NCBI GenBank assembly: GCA_013400115.1
Contig: VXBP01000410.1
Location: 709,368-773,367, forward strand
Source: Rhinopomastus cyanomelas
Taxonomy: Eukaryota > Chordata > Aves > Bucerotiformes > Rhinopomastidae
Direction: 5' to 3'
DNA length: 64,000 bases
The notes under the pieces were generated by a model. It had not been told where the DNA came from, searched no databases, and saw only the letters and a list, made by a program, of their open reading frames with translations. Positions 47,570 to 57,800 of the stretch are shown here, one piece after another; position 1 is the first letter of the stretch, and each line of letters opens with the position of its first letter. A program made the position numbers and the translations under genes.

Positions 47570-50500
47570 TATTAAGTAGGTTATTTCTCTCTTGTCCTGA
47601 TAATCTATCACTAGGTCCAAAGTTTGAAATGGTTATCATTATACAAACCCAGTATAAGCAATATCAGCTCTATAAAAAATGGATCAAATTCATTTTGAAG
47701 CAGCTCTAAGTTTTCCTAAGCAATAAGGAGTCAGAAGGAGGGTAAGAGAAAAAGATAGTTAGCCCAAGGTAGACAAGTTCATACTGAGTAGCTAAGCAAT
47801 ATCCCCATCTCCCTGTCTCCAAGTTAGTTACATATGTATACGGGTATCTGTCAACTGGAGTCAGCTAAAGCCATTTTTAAACAGCAGCCTCAAGTGGATA
47901 AGAACAGCAGTCCCTAGGGGCACCTCTGGCAGCGTTAAGAGTGCTCCATCTTATGTCAAGCCAACCAGGGAGTTCCCAAGCACAAGCTTGGGAAGTCTGT
48001 GGGTCACTTCAGTCATACGCAGTTTCCCTTAGAGGAGCAACATCTCTAAAGCAAAGCAAGGAGTGAGAGAAGGATGTTCATAGAGATTGACTGATAATGC
48101 TGTCACAAGCCTTGTAACACGACACGACTTGTTAGTTCATTTAGAAGTGTCTTGTTTCTCTCATCGCGCTGATTGTGTTGTTGTGCATCACAATGAGTTT
48201 TGAAGACTTTCGTTTCACTCTTGTGACAGCAGATATGAAGAGATGTTACATTATTCATTCTCTGTGTGTGATACCTCTTGTGGTTTGAAGTGTAAAAAAT
48301 ATTTTGAAATAGGTGACTGACAGACATCCTCAGCTGCAAGATGCAGTTTTTACATGGAGATTTGCAGCCGTACTTTCTATTGTATTGTGGCCACATGCCA
48401 TCTTTATAGAAGAATAGAGAACTTTTATGCATGAGAACATTCCAAGTCCATAAAATTTAAGCCTTATTCCAGAAGGTAATGCTACTATTAATCAGTAAGG
48501 CAGGTCTGAGCAGAACAGTAGACTGGGAGTCATGAAAACTGGATTCAATCCCCAGCCCTGCCCTTGGTCTTCTAGGTCATGGTAGGCAAATCAGTCAGAA
48601 GTCTCAATTCCTCTTTTTAAATGGACACAAAATCTTTGACGTGACTTTAAAGCATTCTGAGATTTGCACATGTAAAGGATTGTATTAGAAGTAGAAAGCA
48701 TGTTACTGGACTCAGAATTGCCATTAAAACCTGTCAGTTTTAATTAGGAGTTGCAATATGAGCGTAAGTCGAATTGCTAAAGGACAGGCACTTTGAAACA
48801 GGAATGGGTTGTTAATTGATGACCCCTTTTAGAAGCATGGCCACTAGTCTTTCTCCACTGTATCTTTTCATTCTTTTTGAAAGATTAAAACTCCTTTCCT
48901 TCTGTCTTTGTCTTTTGTGTTCAGATCCCAAGGTATTAATCAGAGTGACTCTACTTAGCCTGTTTTGCTAAAGCACTCAGCACAGAGAGACTCTACCTGG
49001 AAAAACATTTTTGTAGAAGTCCTGCTCTTAACTCCAACAAAATGAATCAATGTGGCAGGTGGGAAAGGGTACAGGTGTGTCCTGCTCTTAAATAATCCAA
49101 AAGGCTCTTTCCACTCCCCAAAGCAACTGCTGCCTAAGCAGGCATTTTAAAAATCCTCACTGTGAATATGACTATGTGGCTAATATAAGAGCAACTACAG
49201 AGAGAGATCCCCTCATGTCTAGTCTGCTGATTTCAGTCTAATTGTCCTCCTGTGCTATGCTTTTGAAAACTTTACCTAACGCTTTCATAAGTGGTGCAAA
49301 GAAAAGCTGAAAGACACGTTCCTGGGGATTTGTTTATACTAGTAAAATATTCCTCTCAAGGAGGGCAGTAGTGCTGAAAACCCCAGAAAGCTCTGCCCTT
49401 GCCCAAAACCACCTGTGTGGTGATGCACAGCCCGCCCCACGTCAAGGTGATGGCATAGCTCCCTATGGCAGCTGGAATAAAGTAATGCGAGAGCTATAAC
49501 GTATTTTTAATAATGATATGTTATTTGACAATATTAGCTTAAAGAGGTCTCTAATCCTATATCTACATATTCACAAACTTGTTATTTTCCTAAAAGATGT
49601 GCAATGGAAGAAGCCACTCAGAAAGCCAGTCTAACTGGTTACTGTAAACTTGGCCATAAAGTCCTGGCTCATTTCTGTGGGAGCAAACTCACACCAGAGT
49701 CACTGAACATCCTAAGTTTCTACAATTGTAGGATGATCACCGCCATCAGCCAATGAGAGTGAAAATCCCCAGGAAATGAAAATAATGAATCAGTGATTTT
49801 GACAGAGTTGACAAACCTGTTATAAATTTAGTCAAGACACCTTGTTCTTTCACTTCTGCTGACTAACGAGCAGTTGGTCCCTTCATATTCCAGACTTTCT
49901 CCTACCCCCTGTTTATATGGCTGGCTTTGTTTTCCACTGATGGATTTATACATGCTTGGGTACACTGACATGACAAGACAGTGACATCTGGTGACCACTT
50001 GTGCGCATTCATTTTCCCTTCCGATAATTAGCCAAGCAACAGCAACCCTAAGTTCTGGTCATTGCAGTGAAACAATCTATTAATAAACTGATAAAATATT
50101 TTCAACCAGAAAGACGTCAGCAGGTCCCATAAGGTAGATATGAGTGTCACAACTTCAGCCTAGTTTGCTGCGGGACTAAATATTAAGCAATCACTTCTCC
50201 ATGGAGCTGCCTACAGACAGGTCCTACTCTGTCAGTTCCACCTGCTGTATGTTTGCCCTGAGCTGTTGATGCGCCACAGACCAGGGTTGCATGTTATTTT
50301 TAGACTGGGAGGAAGCAATCACTGAAATAGGTTGTTGACTTCTCCTTATAGTTGTTCTTACCAAAAAAACAAAAAAAGGCAAAAGCCCCCAACACCTCAA
50401 TCTAATCTGCTGCCACTGCTTTGTTGTTTTTCTCCTAAGTGGGCTGCTGGCAGGACTCCCTCTAATAGCCTGATGTCTCAGCATGCTGTGCTTTTTGGAC

Positions 50501-51610
50501 CTGTTAATTTCATAAACAGAAACATCAGTGCTTCCCCTCCCTTTAGGCTTTAAAGGGCATGTCTGTACTGCACCTCCATCAGCACAATGCTGTGGCTGCT
50601 AGAGCCCTATCTCTGCAACATCCCACTACTTCTTTAGCTCTCAAATGTTCCTGGGATTGTTCTGATTATATTGGAAAGTAGGTTGGATGTGTAAAGGGAT
50701 TAAAGAAAGAGGCACAAATCAAGAGCAATAAAGCCCAGAGCTGCCTCTGTCATCAGACGTGTTCCCTGTATTGTCCCGTAAGGAAATGAGTTTGTGCACG
50801 ATCCTCCATCCTCCTTGGCACTGCCACTGGTGCTCTCTGTGAGGACAAGCAGGACTGCAAAGTGATGTGATGGGGGGGTTTTATGATTTTCTCCACTGTT
50901 TTCTTGGTTCCTTTGCCTGGCTTTAGCCTGCTTGGGGAGGGAAAGGAGAGGCACCAAATGCCTCTCCCAGGGCAAGAGAGGCACATGGCCTCCTCTTCTT
51001 CAGAGAAAGGAACCAAGTAGCTTATGATTTTCCCTCAGATCATCTCTAGAGCTGCCCTGGGGCAAACTTGTTTTGCTGTGGCCTCCTTCCTCATGAAGTG
51101 AGAATTTTTTTTTTCACAGAAAAATGTTTAAAATCTTAATCTTACTTGAAGATCATCTCTCGGTTCAGTAAAGCTTTCAAAAATGAGGTTTTTCTTTTGA
51201 GATCAAATTATTTTCTAATTTTGAGCAAAGGGGAAATGCTGCCTTTGGAGAGAGCAATTTTCAGCCAGATGACAATTTGGGAACACAAGTACAAGAAAAG
51301 GGATATTTAATTGCATAATCAGGTAATGAAAAAAAGATTACGTGATTTCTCTGTGCTACCAGAGCTGGCACAAAGAAGCAGGCTATCTGGCTGTGCTGTA
51401 GGGAACTGAAGAATGAGTTCTATTAAGTAAACCCCAACCATAACAAAGCTCAAACCCTCAATGCTATTATTTGGGTGCATACACTAACAAAACCAAGTTC
51501 AACAGATGCTGTGCCCCAGATAAATGGTTAATACCAGAACCCAGGGATGCTACAGCACCACTATACAAAGAAGGCAGCTCAGATACTTAAGACAGCAGGC
51601 TTTGTGTTCA
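47570..51610. other. Unique region with one ancient SINE
   Basis: About 4 kb. It contains a MIR-type SINE remnant (about 48500-48700). The phrase CCTGCTCTTA recurs at 49021 and 49081, exactly 60 bp apart. No gene is recognised; overlapping minus-strand frames near 50700-51016 have no known domain. Confidence 0.5.
48500..48700 (+). mobile_element. MIR-type SINE remnant
   Basis: A good match in order to the sauropsid form of MIR. It begins with GTAGACTGGGAGTCATG and the degenerate RNA polymerase III B-box GGATTCAATCC (48541-48551). These are followed by CCCAGCCCTGCCCTTGG, TCTCAATTCCTCTTTTTAAA and a 3' part with GCATTCTGAGATTTGC. MIRs are ancient tRNA-derived SINEs that ceased moving long ago. 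Boundaries are approximate. Confidence 0.6.
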
Positions 51611-51703
51611 CACAGAATCACAGAACATTAGGGATTGGAAGTGACCTGGAAAGATCATCTAGCCTAATACCCATGCCAGAGCAGGACCACCTAGATCAAG
51701 TCC
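51611..51703 (-). mobile_element. CR1 LINE, 3' UTR only
   Basis: About 93 bp: CACAGAATCACAGAACATTA, GGGATTGGAAGTGACCTGG, CATGCCAGAGCAGGACCACC and ending AGATCAAGTC. It is the 3' UTR of a young-type CR1 on minus. The sequence directly 5' of it on the same strand (51704 onward) is GC-rich, co-oriented open sequence that is not CR1. Confidence 0.9.
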
Positions 51704-51704
51704 C

Positions 51705-52130
51705 TTAGCTCACTGAATGGTAGAGCCATTTTCTTCTGGCATAAAAGTGGTTCTTGGAAGAAGCTGTTTGGGCAGGGTGGCTGGGTGTGTCAGTGAGAAC
51801 TGTGGCATTGTCCTGCAGGCAGAAGCTGTGATGCTGTGTCCCCTTCCACTCCTGTTTCAGGTCTTTGCTCTCAGGTGACAGATGTGGCTCCAGCAGCCAC
51901 ACTGAGCTGCGGTGTGCATGGCTGGGCTTAAACTCCACAAAACCTGCCCTGAAAATCTGCTCAGGCAGAGTCTTCACATGGCCACAGCCCTTGGGCTCCT
52001 GCTTGAACTTCCAGCAGATTTTGCCCACAGCAGCAAGGTGACCTTGACAACCACTGAGACCCTGGCAGAATAGACCTCTCCAGCCCAGGGACAGCTCTTC
52101 AACAGACACAGAAATAACCCACCACTATCT
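51705..52130 (-). other. Unrecognised GC-rich open frame 5' of a CR1 tail
   Basis: A minus-strand frame is open from about 52130 to a TAA at 51707-51705. It covers at least 134 codons from a GTG, with no convincing ATG start. I do not recognise the product; visible stretches include LSLGWRGLFCQGLSGCQG and LPEQIFRAGFVEFKPSHAHR. No signal peptide, membrane segment or known motif is apparent. It is richer in GC than the flanks and ends two bases from a CR1 3' fragment of the same orientation. It could be a retrocopy fragment, an exon, or chance. Confidence 0.25.
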
Positions 52131-53775
52131 TTGGTCTCAGAGCCCAGCCAGGCTGGTAGTGTCATAGGTTGCAACCTTTTCCTTCATGCTGTGCCTACCC
52201 TCCTCTGCTATGTCATTAAATTGTCTGGAAATAAACCTAAATCATCATAAATTACTAATCAGTGCTATTAGTGTCTCCACTGAGGTGAATAAAGTGTTAC
52301 AAAATTTATTAAGCCTAATTTCTTTGCATATTGGTTTTCTGTGTCCCAGCTCCTGCAGGGTTTAGTGGATATGCAAATTATGTTTGATCCAGTTTGGGGA
52401 GTAAGTTTTAATTATTAAAATTCCAATACCACAATTAGAATAATTTTTGGAGTTCTTAAAGGTACGTTAAGTTGATGTAATTTTCCTGACTGTACTGCTG
52501 GATATAAATAAAACCAGTTATTGCAACCTCCTGACCTAGTGGGAGTAAGCTGGCAATTTTTATCAATCCAAAGACTTTTCTTTCAGTCTTTCTTTTTTTG
52601 CCATCGTCTGAGCAAAGATGGATTTTTCCATAATATCATTATAAAACATTCATAAACAATAATGTTTTCCTTATTGTAAATGGTATGTTTTAAATTACAT
52701 TGAAAGCATCTGAAAGTAATTTATCCCAGCGCTACATGGTGTCACTTGAGAAAAGAAAATCAAAATTGCTTTTGAATTTGCTATGACTTCAGTAGTACTG
52801 GTAATGGCAGCTGAAGTTGCTGTTTAGAAAAATTGAGTCTCTAAACATCTTGAGGTCCAATGCTTGTGTGTGGATATGTGTATGCAGTTTCTTCAACCTC
52901 CTAAATATTTTAAAGCTTCGCTTCTACATTCTGATGTCTCTGATTTCCATGACCTTACGAGCATTTTAATGCTGCACTTTCATAAAATTCCTGTTGCAGC
53001 TGCAACTGAACGTTTTAATTTGTTTCAAGTGCTATTTTGCAGTGGCTGATGCTGTAAAGCCAAATTATCCAAATTACAATGCATGTTCATAGAAATTAAT
53101 TATTCCTAATGATTTCATGCCCAAATAGCTATTCCTTTTTATGAATGAAGTAAGAAGCTTGTTCATTATTCTGTGAAAATATCCATATGTTTAAACAGAC
53201 CTTAATTTACAGTCTTATGGTTCTGAATTATGCAGCAATATATTTCTATCACATTTTATCATGTTATGGGTTTTTTTCTTCATTCTTGTCCTCTCCCTGC
53301 AGCCTGGGGGTGTGGAAGCGCTTGCTGACCACCCGCCCAACAGATCTGAAATGTTTGAAATTTCAGCTGTTTTACTTTCCTGGACAAGGTTTGTTTGATA
53401 CTGAAGGAAGTGATCTCATTTTCCTTGTGGCTATAAGGAACACGTTGGTTGTCTTCATCAGAAGTTTCTATCCTCAAGTCTCTGAACAATTATCTCCATG
53501 TCTCCAGGTAGTTGTTACGTTCCAACTTGTAAAGTGTTGCACATGTTGGCCAGCTGGGGATCTCAAGTACGAACAATTTCCTCTACATTAGGACACTATA
53601 TTATAAGCAGGGATCTATTCAAATAAAGATCCTATCATTTATATAGTGATGATATTTTTCTGGCACAATAAGGCATTCAGGAAGGCATTTACCTCACGTT
53701 CAGATAATCACTGCAACCACCAGCCAAATCTGCATCACTTCTTCTTCAATGTTCATTTGTTTAAATAAATGCTGC
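52131..53775. other. AT-rich region, candidate conserved noncoding
   Basis: About 1.6 kb. The stretch 52210-52520 is AT-rich and repeat-free, with an octamer motif ATGCAAAT at 52371-52378. A plus-strand frame (53187-53591) includes a plausible splice acceptor near 53302, but no known domain. No mobile element is recognised. Confidence 0.45.
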
Positions 53776-53970
53776 TTTTCTTTTCTTTTCTTTTCTTTTC
53801 TTTTCTTTTCTTTTCTTTTCTTTTCTTTTCTTTTCTTTTCTTTTCTTTTCTTTTCTTTTCTTTTCTTTTCTTTTCTTTTCTTTTCTTTTCTTTTCTTTTC
53901 TTTTCTTTTCTTTTCTTTTCTTTTCTTTTCCTTTTCTTTTTCTTTTTCTTTTCTTTTTTCTTTTCTTTTC
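53776..53970. repeat. TTTTC pentanucleotide array, 31 perfect units plus decayed end
   Basis: TTTTC is repeated 31 times without error from 53776 to 53930, then continues imperfectly to about 53970. On the other strand this is an AAAAG-type purine run. Long open frames seen across it on both strands are artefacts of the repeat, with no stop codon possible in the unit. Confidence 0.98.
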
Positions 53971-54444
53971 ACGGGTCTGAGTGCAGGGTTGTTTCTTTTT
54001 CTTTGCTTTTTTGGGTTTTTTTTTTTGTAATTTAGTGAATAATCTTTGTATGACATTTAATCCAGCATTTATTTAAGAGTACAGTTCCATAAATTATGGA
54101 CAATTGAGCCAAACTTACCCAAACATTTCTAAAGTCATCTCACATCCAAGCAATGAGAAACAGCACAGCTTTATGAGGGTCTAAGCACACACTAGCAAAG
54201 TCACTGGTTCTTCCTAGACAAAGGCAGCATTTTAGCAATGTCACGAGAGAGGCAGAAACTTCCAGCTTTGCCAGTCAGAACCATCCATTCTCTTGTTTCA
54301 GTTCTTTCTGGATTGTCAGAAGTCATGAGATGAGTGTAGCTGAACATCCATTAAAGGAAGAACTAAACTGTGTCTAAGGGTCTTTTGAGTATTTGCATAC
54401 TTTATCTCTTTGTTTACATCTTTGTGCATGCAGGAGAACTGTTC

Positions 54445-54494
54445 GTATTAGACAACTAGTCACTTACTTGTATTAGACGACTAGTCACTTATTT
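54445..54494. repeat. 25-bp tandem duplication
   Basis: Two adjacent 25-bp units both begin GTATTAGAC (54445-54469 and 54470-54494). They differ at two positions (CAACTAG versus CGACTAG, and TTACTT versus TTATTT). Confidence 0.92.
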
Positions 54495-54683
54495 GTCTAG
54501 GTCATTTTTAAGTGAAATATCTTTTGTGTGTGTCTTACAGAATGTAAGGCTGTTAAAATTAAGTGAGGAATTTATTCATGGGTCATGGCCTCCTTAAGTA
54601 GCCTTGAAGGACCTCAGATCTCACTTATGGTCGTATTTTATTACTAAAATATGTATATTTAGGTACATTAAGATAAGCCAACC

Positions 54684-54806
54684 TGGCCTTGATCTTGGGA
54701 CAAGCCACTGAGCTCCTCTGCACTGTGGGTGCTTTATTATGAGGAGAGACTGTTAACATCATTTCTTAAGTGAGATCACTGGCTGAAAAACAATATATAA
54801 AAGCTT
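54684..54806 (+). mobile_element. MIR-like SINE remnant
   Basis: GGCCTTGATCTTGGGACAAG, then CCACTGAGCTCCTCTGC and a 3' part with GTGAGATCACTGGCTGAAA and CAATATATAAAAGC. These match, in order, the MIR core and the sauropsid MIR 3' section. Strongly diverged; the ends are approximate. Confidence 0.45.
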
Positions 54807-57800
54807 GAGTCCTGATTTCTTCTAGCAAGAGGTCTTGAGTTTAGGAAACCGTTTCTCATGTACCACCTGATTTTCTTTTTTTTAAACTCTCCATTATAAA
54901 CAGATCTATAAACTCCATAGATGAATATTTCATCATTTGCATACACTTATTAATCACTAGTGATGCATTTTATATTATTTATCGTTAGTTTATATTGTCA
55001 GAGATTAAAAAAATTGTTCAAGTTCAATCACATTTTCTTTTCCTCCATATTGCATTGTAAGAGATATTGGATAGAAATTGCAGGTCATTTTTACAGCTAT
55101 ATAAAGAGGCATAAACTGCTTTACAGGACAGTTTAGGGGATTCAAGGAATTTTGAATCTCATGCAGTAATTAGGTAGGGTTTTGTGAATTAAAATATTCA
55201 AATAGAAAGGAACTAAAATCCCTCATAGTGTATTTTCATTTCAAAGAACAATAACTTTTCTATATTGTGGCTTGGCTGTCAGGCCAGTGACAGAAAGACT
55301 CAAATGAAGAATAGTGAGGGATGGAAGGGATCATCTAGAGACAAGTATCTGAGAATAGTGAAGCTGAGAAAAAATGACTCCACAAAGATGAAAGATTATA
55401 AAGAAACCTGCCCAACATTCAATAACTAGAGGTGTCAGTAAGTCAGGAAGTTTAGTAGCTAAGACATAATTTGATACCAGTGTGATGAAGGAAGGTTACA
55501 GTGACAGCACAGCTGTCTCTTCTGCAGAAGGGTCTTCCACAGAACTGTAGTTATGAAGCTCTACCTTCTTGGTTGGATAGTCTTTTATTAGATCTCGTAT
55601 AATAGAAATATGAGACCAAATGACTAACTATGGAGTACCACAGGATAAAAAAAGGCTTGAAAAGGTAAAGGAGTAATAATGATAAACCTCATGTGTCTCT
55701 CAGTTGTACAGAGACCCTGACAGCAGAGCCTGTGCTGGCTCACACACAGAGAACACGACTCACTTGGAAGGCCCAAGTGCTCAACCTCCAATATAACCCT
55801 AGGGAAACATAAAGGGAAGGGCTTTGCAAAACCAAAGGGTTTGTAATGTGAATTCCCAGAAAAAGGAAATATATACACCTTTAAAAACAGAGGCAGAGGA
55901 TGTGCTGCGTTGGTGACTGATGCAGAGAAATAACAAGATCAGCTCTGATTTTGTGCTGGGAAAGATGCTGATCTCACTTACTTTGAGGAGGGATGGCAGG
56001 TTCTGAAAACTTTGCTGTGACCACAGAGCGAAGTCTCTACAAAGCATATGATTGTCACAGACAACATAATCCCTAATGATGGAGTAGTCTTGTTTGACCC
56101 CATTTAACCCTTCCATCTTCTAACAGCCTCATTGCATTCTTGCTAGCTAACAGCAAGAGTTGGTGATGTGCTACCAGTGGCTAGGATTTCATTTTCAGAA
56201 GTGAGCAGAAATTTGATGGCTTAAAAAAGCAAGCATTTGGGTGTTCTGCAGTATTGTTATTTTTCTCAGATCTCACCTGTCACAGGACTGAAAACAGGTA
56301 TTGCAGTTGGAATGAGCTGGTAATACTGGTGCTGACTGGAAAGGATAGCTGAGGAGGAAGAGCCTGACTGCAGCTGCATAAATCCTGCTGCTTGGGCATT
56401 GCAAATGCTGCAGCATTTCCTTCACTGCGCCCTTGGGAGAGGCTATTTTCCTTACTGTTGTTTAAAAATGCATATTATTGCTAGCCAAATGGGTGAGCTG
56501 GAAATGTCAAATAGGAACTAATATAAAAACCGCAGACTGTAAAAAGTTTTGGGCTAAAACAGGGGCATCAGCTAAATTTGGAAAGCAGAGGGAAACCCAT
56601 TAATACAAGTGTATGTAAAGGAACATACAAAAACTAGACACAAAAATTATATAACAGGTTTTGTGTTGGCAAGAAGAATAGAACAGTGCATGGAAAGAAT
56701 GTTGGATGTGGCTAATAATGGTTTGAATGTTTTAACCAGGTTAGGGTTCGTAATGTTTTCCACTTGAAGTGAATGCAGACAGTGTGTTGTTACTTAAAAT
56801 CTTGGGAATATGTTTTCTTTAACCAGTAAAGATGGTTATAGATGTAGGTCAACCTGCTGGATAGTTGGTTGAATGACAAAAATGAATCCAGCAGGACAGT
56901 AAAAATGTATTTATTCCTCTCCCCCCCCGCAGTGATCCATTGCTTCTTGGAGATGGCCATGGTCAGGGTATTTCTCTCCCAATTTTACTTCCATCCAGAA
57001 AGCACCATTCCTCTACTTCCATTAGTAGCGATTGCAACCTTCTTCCAGTACACCATGATATACTCATTTATGGAATGATAAAAGATATAATTTGTCATGC
57101 TCAAACTAGCAGTTATCTGCAATTCTGATGATGCGTTGGAGGCTACCTAGCAATAAAAGGCTCTTTCCAGTTAAATAAGTGTTGCAACTAAGTTGAAGCA
57201 TTTGCTACTGCAAAAAACACTTTATTAGCCTGTTTCATAGAATTTGATTCCAGTCTAAATTCACTTAAATTTACTAGAGAAAACTGTCATCCTCAACAAT
57301 TTTAAGTCATGGATGGCATATGTGACCATGGCGTTAACCATAACGTCAGCCCAGAAAGATTGACTTAGTCATCTCTTTTTTTAGGGGGAAAGCAGGAGAA
57401 TGTTTATGATCTCGGATGTACAACACAGCTTGCTAATGTAGATTGCATGTCTCCACCTGGAGACATCTCTACCTACATTGCAGTGAGCAGGTCATCCCAT
57501 GGAGCCCATGTAGCACCAGCAAAGGGCTTTCCATGGGACCAGGAATACCCTGCTTTTTCTGGTGACTCTAGGAATCTCCTGTTGACAGGCTCCAGCTCTG
57601 TACCACTGCATCTGTTCACAAATGGGCTTTGAAAAGCTATACAAAGCACTTTATATTTATTGTCTGTGCATGCACCCCAAACACATTAATTGATTGTTAA
57701 TCAATGATATGTGGACTGACTCAAAGAACATGTTCATAGTAATGTCAACATGAGAAAACACATAAACTAGCATATATGCTTGTGCCAGTCCTGCCTTCAC

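Noticed and set aside
53700..54056. Open frames of 88-118 codons on both strands over the TTTTC array
   Set aside because: They are low-complexity products of a pentanucleotide repeat that contains no stop codon, not genes.
55310..55340. Possible CR1 3' UTR scrap (GGATGGAAGGGATCATCTAG)
   Set aside because: Too short and missing the flanking CR1 wording on both sides.
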